A stretch of 64,000 bases of DNA from Hemileia vastatrix (GCA_030280995.1 JASXTE010000001.1:15583106-15647105), one strand, 5' to 3'; shown: positions 47,361 to 59,493, numbered from the stretch's first letter. The notes: generated by a model not told the origin, from the letters alone. A program made the numbers and translations.

Positions 47361-50300
47361 TTGGGGGCAGAATTATCTTCAAAAGTCTCTAGAAACTCAA
47401 ATCTTGGGGAACAGTATAGCCAAATAATTATGTGGCAGGCAGAAAAGCTTTCTCTGATTCATCATTTGAGCAAAGAAAGTTGTACTCAATTTTTGGATGA
47501 AGAAATTAAGAGGCTCAAACTTCTAGGTGATAGTGGAAGACTGGATTCTTATAGCCTTGTCCGCTTTATTCCATGCTCAATAGATACAGTTTTTAGTTGA
47601 TTAAAGCTCAAGCAATCATTTTTTACAAAAAATTCTATCCTAAATGCTTTGCTCTTAATGAGTATAACTTTGAATCTCCACCATCTATATTATCTTGCAA
47701 TCAACCGTTTTTTTCATCATCAAAGCACTATTTAAAAATTTTTGGAGCAGGACAAATTTATAGTTAAATTTGATGAATGTCTGTATTTTATGGAGGAACA
47801 TCAAGAACTTGTAAAATACTATTCTCTTAAAACATTTCATCACAATTGTTATATTGACTGGCTTAAGGAAGAGATCAAACTGTTCAAATTTGAGCTTCTG
47901 ATTGAGAATAAAACCCCTGTGGCAGACAATGTAGAGTGTGATTTGATGAAGGATGTTTGTGATGGTCCAATTTGTAAAACTTTTCCATTACCACTCCAGC
48001 TCTGGGTGGCAATGTTGACAAATATAGGATAAATTCAGGCAACTTTATGTTTACTTTATATGTCGACTGGTTTAGGCCTAGTGGTAAAAGGATTGGAGGT
48101 CATCAGAAGTCTGTAGGCAATATTTTAATGTTGTGTATGAACCCATCTCAAGAAGATAGATACAAGATGGAAAATATTTTTTTGTATGCTATTATACCTG
48201 GACCAACAGAACCCACAAGTGAACAGCTTAATCACCTTCTTAAACCGCTGGTTAATGATCTACAAGCTCTATGGGATGGTATATTTATTGAAAAGACGCA
48301 TCTTTATCAAAGAGGCCACAAATTAAGAGTTTCATTTTTCTCCTTGATAAGTAACATTCCTGCAATACAAAAATTGGCTGGCTTTTTGAGTCACTCTGCC
48401 AGAATGTTCTGCTCTTTCCGCAATATTTCTAAAGATGAAGTTAGTGAAAAGAATGTGGTAAATTTTTCATTAAGGAATTATGAGGATCATATGTTCTAGG
48501 AAACAAAGTGGAAAAATTCTAAGTCACATTGGGAGCACATATCAATTGTTCAGAATCATGGGGTACAATGGAGTGAGCTGAATAACCTTGAATATTGGAG
48601 TCCAACTGAATATTGCTCAATTGATGTTATGCATTCACATATGCTTGGCAACCTAAATAATCACAGTATAAGTTATTTTCAAATCCAAATTGCAGCAAAA
48701 GATGTAGAAAGAAAGCTGTAAAAGGATAAAAATTGGTATGTAAGAGAAGAAGATGACAATTTATTTTATGATACTTCACTGCATAAACATTCTAATAAAT
48801 GTAGAAGTAGCTTAAGCACCACAAAAAATGATGATGATGATACAGGACACACGAGACAGCACAAGCGGCAAAGACTTACAAGTTCAAGAAAGTCATCAAG
48901 TCATCATTGAATAGATAGTGAAGGATTGGGAACAAATTGATCAAGAAGCCAGAGTAGTTCATCCAGCTCCAAATTTATTCCTCCATATAGCAATTTGGCC
49001 TCATTACAGTCTTACAGAAGTGGCAGTAGGAATTCATTGTATAACTTAAGGCAACAGAGCATTAGCATATTAAAGAGTGAAGGATTTCACTTATCAAATG
49101 AGACAGCTAGAGATGATCAAAATAAAAGGAAAGGTAAAGAGAAATAGAAAGAACATGAAGTTAGTAGTAATCCACAAATCACAGTAGCAGAGCTACAGGT
49201 TGTATGGAAGATAATTGATCAAGTAAGAATAACTTCCTGGCTAACAAAAGTTCCAAAATCAGTAGGATCTAAAAAGGCAGGATCCCTCAAGGCAGCAGAA
49301 TGGCAGATGCTGTATACTATCTACTTCCCTTTGTTACTTATACCCCTTTGGTTTGAAAAATTTAAAGAATCTGAATCTTCAGCTTCCTCAGCTGAAAAAC
49401 TAAAAGAATATTATCTTCTCAAGTAACTTGTAACATTATGTTTGATCACCAATTTTTGACATTAAAAAATATACAGACTAATGAGATTAAAGATCTAGAT
49501 CAATTTCTGTTAGAGTATCGTGAGTTCCTGGAAGAGGTTTGGAAGAATATTAACGCAAATCCAAATCTGCATATCACTCAACATTATCCTGAAATGATAA
49601 AGCGTATTGGTCCACCATCAGGTACAGCTACTCGGTCTGGAGAGCAGGTGAATCATATATTATCTGAATTTCCAAACAATCACCATCCATGCATGTAATT
49701 TTTGAAAGCAATGATTTAAAAACTCAGCTGTGCTGATTTATTAATATTGAACACAGGAGAGATATTGCTAACAATGATAAAACATTGGTATTGGAAGTCT
49801 AGGGTATTAGATCTTGGTGAAGCTGAAGATAATGATCAATGTGAGACTAAAAAAATTTATATTGATCTTGATAAACAAAACAAATGGATTCATCTAAGTA
49901 TGGCATTATTTACTATATGGGTAAGGGCACAAATGGGAAAAGAAACTTCAAGATGAGCTTTGAAACCATTAGAGAAAAGTGGGGATCTGGTAGTTGAAAA
50001 TGTAGCAAGCATATTGATACATAGAAAGAGGTTTACTAGTTGCCATTGACACATTGCTAATTCAAAAATTGAATTCTACTATGGAAAAGATAGCCAGTTA
50101 GGGAAAATTGATGATCTTTTCAGGTCAAAGGAAGAGAATGATCAAATCTATTTAATAGTAAGTTCTTTCAAGGAGCTTCCTCCAGAAAAAAAATCAAGGA
50201 TCCTTATGAGCTTTTCCCACAAGTGCATTTTCAGTTAGTAAGAGTAGCCAAATTAACTCAAATTGTGATTAAGAAAGATGCAATAATTGTAAATGCAGCT

Positions 50301-50450
50301 ACTTTCAAGCACAAAATAGGAATTTTTGGAATCAAAGAGGAGGTTTTCACTGCCATTGGACTGCAGACAGTAGTGAGTAAAGAAACTAATCAAATTTATT
50401 TTCTGTTGACTAACATCTTTGTGTTAATTTGGGATTGGAAAAAATTTTAG
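47361..50450 (+). pseudogene. TNP2-type transposase (CACTA superfamily), decayed
   Basis: Recognisable blocks in order: MFTLYVDWFRPSGKRIG (48047), the SVGNILMLCMNPSQEDRYK block, NIFLYAIIPGPTEPTSEQLN with LKPLVNDLQALWDG (48170-48280), the AIQKLAGFLSHSARMFCSF block (48360), LEYWSPTEYCSIDVMHSHML (48590), and a C-terminal ITSWLTKVPKSVGSKKAGSL (49230). These match the tnp2 transposase family, a DDE enzyme that cuts at CACTA ends. A Ser/Arg/His-rich insert lies at 48780-49150. The conserved parts are split over six or more frames by stops, and the 50451-50638 stretch behind it holds nothing clear. No CACTA ends were found around it, so element boundaries are unknown. Confidence 0.8.
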
Positions 50451-50638
50451 GATTGGTGATGTTTGTAAATGGTAAAAGAAATATTTCAATGCTCAGTTAA
50501 AAAATGCAATGCATCCAACTTAACTTATCTTAAATCAGTGAACAATTACATCGGTTGCTTTTATTGGGAGAGAACCCATGCTTTCAATGAGTCATTATAA
50601 TCTTAAATGTAACAATGGAAGAAAGAAAATCATGATAA

Positions 50639-50728
50639 TGTCACTGGAAGACCTACTCACAAGGTCGAGGGTTTTCCTAGAAAGTGAGATGGAGGGAGGA
50701 GTTTAGTGACTTCTTTGAAGTACAGGGG
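50639..50728 (-). repeat. Old LTR X, first fragment
   Basis: Starts TGTCACTGGAAGACC and resembles the first 90 bp (plus-strand order) of the element 4/5 LTRs, then stops at AGGGG, where element 4 is inserted. The rest of the LTR resumes at 59114. Confidence 0.75.
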
Positions 50729-51532
50729 TGCCACCGGATGACCTGCGCACAAGGTTGACGATGTTCCTGCAAGTGAGATAAAAGATTCAGATACTTCTTT
50801 GAAGCACAGAGGGATTGTTTGAGGAAGTGATTCGAAGATGACTCGAAGGAAGAACTACTTCTTCGAGTTATGTTCCAGAAGGATTCTAATATATTTAAAC
50901 GGTAATATTAAAATTCTTAAGATCTCACAAAGGGTTGGAAACTCTACAATTAAAGATTTAGGATTTAGATATGATTATTGAGAAAATAAAGAAAGATACA
51001 ATAATAATGATTTTCACTTAGAGTTGTATCACTATTAACTTATAAATACATTTTATACTTTAATTCTAAGGAATGTCGAACCAAAAACGCAGCCCCTTTT
51101 ATATCCTTTACTCCTTCTCACATTGACCTCATACTCATCCACCATTCCGCACACCACAAACCATTTAAAATATATCTGTTACACCTGGACCCTCCTCACT
51201 AACATCCGTTAACCCCTTAATCCTTCACTAACCATTCTGTCCATGCTCACTACCCCTTAATAACCGCAGACATTTCATTAACCCTTTTAATGTACTATTA
51301 TATTAACTATTGCACTGTGAGTCGCTTATTGGGAAAAAGACTAAGACACACTATTGAGAGATTGACTAATTTAGATTTAGAGTTTTAGGCTAGCTCGATT
51401 GAATAGCGAGTACACAAAGGATAGTCGCAGTTGCTATGGAGAGTTGCTTTGTGCGCTTCGAGTATGGGTTTTGACCATTTAGTATTGATTTAATGAGCTA
51501 CTTTTGCCTCGAGTGTCACGTGGCGCGTGACA
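50729..51532 (-). repeat. 3' LTR of element 4
   Basis: The outer end is altered to TGCCACC from TGTCACC. The inner end carries the palindrome TGTCACGTGGCGCGTGACA at 51514-51532. Confidence 0.95.
51514..51532. promoter_or_regulatory. LTR-edge palindrome with CACGTG, upstream of the antisense TATA box
   Basis: TGTCACG-TGGCG-CGTGACA: 7-bp arms around a 5-bp centre, with an E-box-like CACGTG inside. The equivalent sits at 28122-28140, 35732-35750, 59095-59113 and 60280-60298. It is at once an integrase-recognised LTR end and, for the 3' LTR, the sequence about 30 bp upstream of the antisense start region. Confidence 0.6.
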
Positions 51533-51542
51533 GATTCCGGGG

Positions 51543-51548
51543 TATAAG
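51543..51548 (+). promoter_or_regulatory. TATA box of the antisense gene, element 4
   Basis: TATAAG, 10 bp inside the LTR and about 95 bp upstream of the ATG at 51639. Confidence 0.6.
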
Positions 51549-51638
51549 AACGTGAGCTCCGTTGAGCGTAAAACATATTTCCCACACTAATTTCCCTTCC
51601 TCTTTACTTAATTATTAATTTTATTACTTTGAATCACT

Positions 51639-52607
51639 ATGACGGATTTCCCTACACCAACTCCCACGCCTCCACACCCTAAAGTGGATGGGGGTGTTGT
51701 CACACGGCAATTTTCGAAGACTTGCACGGCTTGCGAGTCGATGGAGTATTTTCGCGTGGAGAGCACGGCAACACAAGGGCCTCACCAGAAGTACAAGTTT
51801 TGCCGATGGAGAAGAGTGGCATGTGACGCCTTAGCAAAGAATGCCAACATTGAGAGTCGGTTTACGAAGACAAAGTATTGGGTGATCCCTAAAACAAAGG
51901 AAGTAGTCGAGGACATTTGGGATGTGTCCATTGGGGACGATCAATCGGTGGGGGAAAATGAGGAAGAAGTTGAAGATGATGTGAACATCTGAGTGGCTAG
52001 GTCTGCGAACAAGAGGGGGGTTGTTGAGGAGGAAGAAGAAATTCCCATCTCGAGGAAAACCCTGAAAAAGCAACGGGTGGTCATTGAAGATGACAAAGAG
52101 GAAAGGGAGGTGGCAGAGAAGGTCACTCCTAGATTGTTTTTGGAGCCTGACCCAGTCTTCAAAGTAAGTTCACCTTTTTATAATTTATAAATTTAATTAC
52201 TGATGATTCTGTTTTAGAATTCAGACGTCATCATCGAGGTCCCTACAACAGAAGCTTCAAATGTGGAAGCGACCCTTGTGGGACCCACTGCGGTGGAAGT
52301 GGCAATGTTGGTGGAGGATAGATTACCAACTGTTACCTCCAGGGAGGAAATTGAAGAAACCCTCAATCGAGTATGGTTGAAGAAACCTCGTCAGGTTCGA
52401 CGAGCAAAATATATTGAAGAATTGAGCAGCGAGATTGATAAAATTGTCGATGCCGCTTCCTTCGACGTAGCCGAGGAGTTACTTGAACTTGGGGAATTGA
52501 TTCCGGTAGGAGAGGGGGAGAACTTTGAGAAATGTAGAAAGGAGATTAGGGAAATTTTGGAGAAGATGAAAGGATTGGTTCGGGAGAAGATAAAAGATAA
52601 AATTTAA
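51639..52607 (+). pseudogene. Antisense zinc-cluster-like gene of element 4
   Basis: MTDFPTPTPTPPHPKVDGGV start; first arm CTACESMEYF followed by Arg where element 5 keeps Cys; second arm Y-KFCRWRRVAC with one Cys changed to Tyr. Then FTKTKYWVIPKTKEVV, an acidic stretch, a TGA at 51990-51992 where element 5 has Trp, and the intron at 52164-52217. Exon 2 (52218-52607) reads through EIEETLNRVWLKKPRQVRR, SSEIDKIVDAASFDVAEELL, GENFEKCRKEIREILEKMKG to the stop, with no break. Comparison with elements 3 and 5 shows the same domains but different lesions. Likely a nuclear, zinc-dependent regulator; unproven. Confidence 0.75.
52164..52217 (+). other. Predicted 54-nt intron of the element 4 antisense gene
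   Basis: GTAAGT donor, CTGAT branch-like site, TTTTAG acceptor; joins ...DPVFK to NSDVII in frame (phase 0). Confidence 0.7.
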
Positions 52608-53396
52608 AATAAAAAGAGAGAAGGAAAAAAGAATGTAGAAACAATTTGTATTTAATTATTTTACTTTGTTATTTTATTTTATTTTATTATTTTTTTTTAT
52701 TATTTTATTTTATTATTTTTTATATAAGATTTTGAGAGAAAGAAGGAAAAGACAGAAAAAAGATTTAAATAGAATTTGTTTTAAGATTTTGAAAGAAGAA
52801 GTTTAAATGAGAAAAAAAAAGAAAGAATATTTGATTAAGAAGAAAGAAAGAAGAAATAAATAATTGATTGAGATAATTTAAGAGAGAAAAAATAAAATAA
52901 ATTGTTATTTAAGTTTGGTAATTGAAGATTTGAGGGATTTTAGTTATTTGAAAGAAGAAAAGAAAGAAAAGAAGAGACAAAATAAAAATTCTGAGAGGAT
53001 TTTGAAGAAAGAAGTAATTTGTTTCAAAGAATTTAAAAAGGTGATTTGGAAGTTAAAGTGAAGTTCGAAAAAGATGATAGTGTAATGTTCGTGAAGAATT
53101 TTGATAGTTCTAGGAAAATAAAATTTTAAAGAAGGATGTATATAGAAAACTGAGAAGAAATTTTTTTTATTTTTTATTTGTTTTATTTTTATTTTATTTT
53201 AATTTTGTTTTTATTTTATTTTATTATTTTTATTTTATTTTATTTTACTTTTATTTTAATTTAATTTAATTTAATTTTTTTTATTTTTTTATTTTTATTT
53301 TATTTTATTTTTTTTAAAAAGAAGGTTAAAGGATTTTGAAAAGAGAAAGAATAAAGAAGAAAACAAAAGGATTTTTTAGAAATAAAAATGTTTTAG
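52608..53396. repeat. Polypurine/polypyrimidine spacer, element 4
   Basis: On the plus strand dominated by GAAAGAAGAAA and ATTTTATTTT runs, counterpart of 33801-34696. It contains no gene and lies between the converging ends of pol and the antisense gene. Confidence 0.8.
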
Positions 53397-56300
53397 ATTT
53401 TTAAAAAAAAGAAAAAAACAGAGAAAAGATAAAGAGAGTTTTGAGGTTTTGGTTTTAAAGGGTATTTAAGTTGATAAGATTTTAGGAGTTCAGGGGCGTT
53501 AGAAACATTGATGGCTGGTTCCCAGGATGTTTTGTCTGAGTCATCGAGGAAGCCTTCCCATTCCACGAGGTATTGAAGTTTCCCCTTGCACATTCTTGAA
53601 TCAAGGATACGGCTTACTTCCCACTCTAGATGGTCTTCTACTTCGACCGTTTCCAGAGGAGGTTAGTTCTTGCCGGGTATGTTTCTCGAGCTAGTTCCAG
53701 GAGAGATACCTGAAAAACAGGGTGAATAGCCTGCCATTTAGGAGGTAGCTTGAGTCGAAATGCAGTTTTAGAGACTTCAGAGTCGATTTTGAATAGCCCC
53801 AAGCGTTTTTCAGCCAGTTTCTTTGATGGTCAAGTTGTTTGAATGTTCCGTGCGTCAAGCCATATTTTATCACCTGGTTTAAAAGGAGGAGCAGTTTGTC
53901 AATGTTTGTCAGCCTCTTCCTTGTACCTTCGAACCGCTAATTACAGATTTGATTTAAGTTCCTCTTGGAGTTGTGATATGGTTCGAAAATGATGTTCCGC
54001 AGGATGATTAGTTCCTACATGTATGGAATTGAATCGAGGATGTCTTCCATAAACAGTTTCAAAAGGAGATTTTTGTGTCAAAGAATGAGTCGAGTTATTA
54101 TAAGCAAATTTGGTCAATGGTAGCCATGTGGTCCAATCGTCTTGTGGGTAACTGACATACATTCGAAGGTATTGTTCGAGGATTTGGTTGACCCTTTCTG
54201 TTTTCCCGTCGGTTTTGGGATGATAGGCTGTGGGGAGGTTCCTCGTGATACTGAGTTGTCAACACAGTTGAGTCCAGAATGTGGATACAAAAAATGAGCC
54301 TCTATCTGAAATAATATCATTAGGTAAGCTGTGTTTGGAAAATACATATTTGAGAAACAATTTTGACAGACCTTCTGCAGTAGCAGTAGTAGTGGTTTTA
54401 ATGAAAGTAGACATTTTTGAGAATCTATCTACTATTACTAATATAGCATCAAAATTATTAAAAAGAGGATGTTGAGAAATAAAATCCATTGATAAAGATT
54501 CCCAAGGTTTAGAGGGAATAGGAAGTGGTTGAAGCAACCCATACTTCCGGTGACGGGGAGCCTTATTCCTATTACATTCGTAACAAGCTTTTATATAGGT
54601 CTTGATTTCCCTGGTCATACCTGGCCATAAAAAATCCCTCGCTATTAACTGGTAGGTTTTATCAACCCCAAAATGAACAGCTAATGGAGAATCATGTTGA
54701 CTGTTGAAAATCCATAATTTTATCTCATTATTGTTGGGTATGACTACTCTACCTTCGAAGACTAATAGACCTGATTCAATACTAAATCTTTTGGCCCCTT
54801 TCTTCAAGAGTATTTTGTCTTTTAACCCTAAACAATAATCGTCCTTCAACTGAGCTTTGATGATGTTGGATCGTGGATTTTGAAATGATTGAATTGTCGT
54901 CAAATTAAGTTGATGTGTCGTTAAAATTGATTCATTGAAGATTGATTTCACATTTGCTGGTTTTTTGTCAGCAAATGCGTCCCCCCGCTGTGGGTAAATG
55001 TTGTCCCGACGTGACAAGATATCTGGGACAAAGCAGTTCTTACCTGGGCGATAGGAAATAGAAAAGGGAAATTTAGACAGAAATTAAGCCCTACTTGCTT
55101 GAAGCCTGGTTAAAACTTTGGAAGACATAAAGTATTTCAAAGCATTATGGTCTGTTAAAATTTGAAAAGGACTATCTAAGCTGAGAAGAAAAGAGCGCCA
55201 TTTTTTAAGACAGTGAATAATAGCTAAAAGCTCTTTGTCATGAATTTCATAATTTAACTCTTCTGAAAAGAGTTTGTGTGACTCAAAAGCAACAGGATGA
55301 AACAGTTTTGTTTCCGGATTCAATTGAGAAATGACACCTGCGATAGCATAATTGCTTCCATCTGTCTCGACTATTGTCAAAGCAGTAGGATCAAAGTGTT
55401 GAAGAATTGGAGCTGTGGTGAATGCCGTCTTCAATGCTTCGAATTCCTTTCGTGCTGTAGAATTAAAAAAAAAAGGAATATCTTTTCTAAGAAGAGAAGT
55501 AAGATTGGAAATAGTTTTAGAGTAATCTTTAATAAATCTTCTATAGAAATTTTCAAAACCCAAAAATACTTGGAGTGATTTAACAGATTTGGGCTCAGGC
55601 CATTCCAGGACCTTTTGAACTTTTTTGTTGTCCATGACTAAACCATCAGTGGATAATTTAAAACCCAAAAAATCAATAGATTTAAGATAGCATTCGCATT
55701 TATTATTCTTGGCGTAGAGTCCATGACCTCAAATTAGATTTAAAACCTGTCGAACATGATGAATATGTTCATCCAGTCTCTTCAAGAAAATTAAAATATC
55801 ATCTAAATAGACGACAACAAATAGTTCAACAACATCTTGAAAGATGTCATTGACAAAAGTTTGAAAAGTAGATGGTGCGTTACACAATCCAAAAGGCATA
55901 ACTAAATATTCAAAACTACCAAATCTAGTGCGCATTTCAGTCAGTGGTTCATGACCTTCCGCAGTGCGAATAAGATTGTAAGCGCCACTAAGATCAATTT
56001 TAGAAAAGAAATTAGCACCATTAAAAAGGGTAAGAAGCAATGAAATAGGAGGAACAGGATATGCATTCTTCTTAGTGACTGTGTTGAGCTTTCTATAGTC
56101 AACACACAACCTAAGACTACCATCCTTCTTTTTTACAAAGAGGACAGGGGAGCCGGTTGGAGATTTACTGGCTTTGATGAAACCTTAGGCTACATTCTCT
56201 GCAATGTAGTCTCGAAGAACTTGAGATTCGTCCTTCGACAAAGAATAGACAGGACCTGCCAGAGGTACTGGACCTATTAACTCTATCTGATGGTCGTAGG

Positions 56301-57072
56301 GTCAATGAGGTGGTAACTTATCAGCCTTTTGGATTGAAAAAACATTGAGGAAATCATGATAGATTTCTGGTAGAGTCAATTTAATGGCTTCAACGTCAAT
56401 TTGTTCATCCTCATCATCTTCAAGAGAATCTGTTGAGGGAAGACCAGAATTGAGAGCGCATAATTCGATTACTTTGAGGCAATTTAAATCCACTTCAAGT
56501 GAAGTCATCGAGCTAGAAGGGTTAGCCAATTGCTCATTTAAAGAAAGGTCAGATGCTTGCAAGTCATCTGGCAGAGATTTGTCCTCTAGCAGGACATTTT
56601 CCGGCGGGTTTTTTAATTCCCTATTGACATGCATTTAAGAATCAGAAATATACTTAGTGCATGGGGTGATCAATCCCTGTGTCCAACCAATTTCAGGATT
56701 CCAATGCGTTAAAAAGTCATGGCCAAGAATGGTATCGTCCATCCTTGGGGCGTCCAAGACTGATAATTACCACTCGAAGGGGGGAAAGTTCGGAAAGTTG
56801 AAAACCCATAAAACTTTCTTCCTTACCCAATATTTGGGTTTCTCTGATTCGACCAAATAGATCGGAGTTTGATCAATATCTGTAAATGTTAGTTGAAGCT
56901 TCTCAGCAAAAGATAAACTAGCAAAAGAAATTGAAGCTCCAGAGTCTATAAGACAACTGAAGGGGATATCCTCCTTAAAAAGAATGAATCTCAAGCGGTT
57001 TAAGGAAACTCCAGTCCTTAAGACATGGAGGTTCTGTGCACTGGGAGAGATAAGATAGTTTGCTTTGCACAC
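53397..57072 (-). pseudogene. Pol of element 4
   Basis: Protease CLIDSGASISFAS at about 56965. RT from [14 protein letters not shown] (about 56110) through [15 protein letters not shown] to [11 protein letters not shown] (YLDD at 55798-55809, intact). RNase H at 55300-55200 (HDKELLAIIHCL) with tether PGKNCFVPDILSRRDN. Integrase zinc finger HDSPLAVHFGVDK...CYECNRNK (about 54700-54560), core Asp in SMDFISQ and SDRGSFF, Glu in GKTERVNQ. Chromodomain at 53590 (MCKGKLQYLVEWEGFLDDSD). Stops at about 56764, 56637, 56300, 56188, 55727, 55081 and 54257 break it. Confidence 0.9.
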
Positions 57073-57086
57073 AAGTAAACTATCTA

Positions 57087-58231
57087 CTAGTTTTTTGGCT
57101 TTGAACTAGTACCTTCTCTTTCCTTCAATTTTACACAATCTTCCAGCTTGTGCTTACCTCCACAATACATACATAACACATTATCTGTTCGCCTCTTCTT
57201 CTCAGCTTTTTTAAGTTCCCCTTTAGGATCCAGTACTTTACTGATATCGCCTGGGGTCGAGCGTTTCGGTCGAGGTTTGTCCTTTCCCTTAATAGCTTTG
57301 GATTGAGTCAAGGAGGATTGAGTTGTTTGTGGGTGTGAAGAAGGACCCAATTTGTTGGTGTATTGACGATGTTGAAGTCGTCCTTGGTAAAGGCCGTCAA
57401 GTTTGAGAGTTTGATACATTAAATCTGTTAAAGTAGTCATCTTCTGACCGTGAAGATTTAACTGATACAGAATCGTCTAAGGAAGTCCTTTTTTGAAATG
57501 ATACTTAAGGGCAGCATCATTCCAACCTACTCGAGTTTGAAGCACTCTGAAGTTCGAGATATATTCAGAGGCTTTCCCATTATCACTCATGTAAAGGAAA
57601 TCAAGTTCAATTTCTGCGTTGTCAGTTTCATTAGGGTCACCAAACAACGTGAAGAGTTTGTCTTTGAACTTTTCCCAGTTATTAATGAGTAAGTGGGTTT
57701 CGGTTGAAGAGAGCATGAGAAGATAAGGTTCAAACCATCTTGCTGCTTTTCCGACCAGGAATGAAGAAGCTTAAACAACATTTTATCGGTCATTATGGAA
57801 CAGGAGCTTGCATGTTTGCAAGAAAGGTTGCAATCTGTCTGGATTTTCTCCATTGAATTTATCAGGAGATTTCATAGTAGGAGTTTTGAGTTTAGATACC
57901 TCTGAAGACGTTGAATTTGAAAGGGTCTTCATGAAAAGTCTCATGAAATCTTCCAGAGAATTGGATGGTCTAGGTTCTGAAGGTTGACCAGAAGGTGGTT
58001 AGCAGGGGCGGATGGTGCCTTGTGCACTGTATCCTCTCCTTCTTCATCATCACTAGAATCATCGAAATCTTGTGGGATGTCTTCTACCGATTGGACTGAA
58101 TGTTGCCGTTCCCTAAGATTGAGTGGCTCCAAGGAGTGAGTGCGTGAAACAGCCCTAGTGGCTGTTGGCCTGCCTCTGGCGCGAGCTCTAGTAGTAGCGC
58201 CTGTAGGAGGAGTGCGTTGAACAGGTGCCAT
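57087..58231 (-). pseudogene. Gag of element 4
   Basis: MAPVQRTPPTGATTRARARG start; HSVQSVEDIPQDFDDSSDDE; capsid core with FKDKLFTLFGDPNETDNAEI and YISNFRVLQTRVGWNDAALK; CCHC knuckle CMYCGGKHKLEDC near 57150. A frameshift near 57990 and a TAG near 57478 interrupt it. Confidence 0.85.
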
Positions 58232-58308
58232 TTTAAGAATTTAGAGAAAACACCTGAAAAGGGACATAGTAGTGCAAAGAATGAGAGCTACGGAGAATTA
58301 AATAATAC

Positions 58309-59113
58309 TGTCACCGGACAACCTATGCACAAGGTCTAGGATGTTCCTGCAAGTGAGATAAAAGATTCAGATACTTCTTCAAAGCATAGAGGGATTGTTT
58401 GAGGAAGTGATTCGAAGATGACTCAAAGGAAGAACTACTGCTTCGAGTTATGTTCGAGAAGGATTCTAATATATTTGAACGGTAATATTATAATTCTTAA
58501 GATCTCACGAAGGGTTGGAAAATCAAAAATCAAAGATTTAGGATTTAGATATGATTATTGAGAAAATAAAGAAAGATACAATAATAATGATTTTCACTTA
58601 TAGTTGTATCACTATTAACTTATAAATACGTTTTATAATTTAATTCTAAGGAATGTTGAACCAAAAACCCAGCCCCTTTTATATCCTTTACTTCTCCTCA
58701 AATTGACCTCATACTCATCCACCATTCCGCACACCACAAACCATTTAAAATATATCTGTTACACCTGGACCCTCCTCACTAACATCCGTTAACCCCTTAA
58801 TCCTTCACTAACCTTTCCGTCCATGCTCACTACCCCTTAATAACCCACAGACATTTCATGAACCCTTTTAATGTACTATTATATTAACTATTGCGCTGTG
58901 AGTCGCTTATTGGGAAAAAGACTAAGACACACTATTGAGAGATTGACTAATTTAGATTTAGAGTTTTAGGATAGCTCAATTGAATAGCTAGTACACAAAG
59001 GAAAGTCGCAGTTGCTATGGAGAGTTGCTTTCTGCGCTTCGAGTATGGGTTTTGACCCTTTAGTATTGATTTAATGAGCTACTTTTGCCTCGAGTGTCAC
59101 ATGGTGCGTGACA
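58309..59113 (-). repeat. 5' LTR of element 4
   Basis: Partner of 50729-51532, differing by a few tens of substitutions by eye, many of them CG against TG or CA. Confidence 0.95.
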
Positions 59114-59493
59114 AGGGGAAATATTCGAAGAAGTGACTCAAAGATGAGTCGAAGGAGGAGTTGCTTCTTTGAGATATGTTTGATATGAATCTCAATATAA
59201 TTTAAAGGTAATATTAATATTCTTAGAATCTCACAAAGGGTTGTAAACTCAATAATCAAAGATTTAAGTTTTAGAAATGATTACTGAGAAAATAAGGAAA
59301 TGTACAATAATAATGATTTAACTTGAAGCTTTACCACCATTAACTATATATATGTTTTATAATTTGATTCTAAAGAATTTTGAACCAAAATTTAATACCT
59401 TTTATATCCACTACTACTCCTCGCATTGACCTCACACCCATCCATTATTCTGCACACCAAAGACCTCCAAAAAAACACCTGTTACACCTGGAC
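59114..59493 (-). repeat. Old LTR X, second fragment
   Basis: Resumes with AGGGGAAATATTCG where 50728 stopped and runs to TACACCTGGAC, where element 5 starts. The remainder lies beyond element 5, outside the window. Confidence 0.75.

Larger units (their letters stand above)
50729..59113 (-). mobile_element. Chromodomain gypsy element 4, complete, minus strand
   Basis: LTRs at 50729-51532 and 58309-59113 (804 and 805 bp), flanked by AGGGG at 50724-50728 and 59114-59118. It is inserted into LTR X: joining the flanks restores continuous LTR sequence. It has the same gene order as element 3 and the fewest disabling changes of the three chromodomain copies, with an intact YLDD in RT, though still about ten stops or frameshifts. 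Confidence 0.95.
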
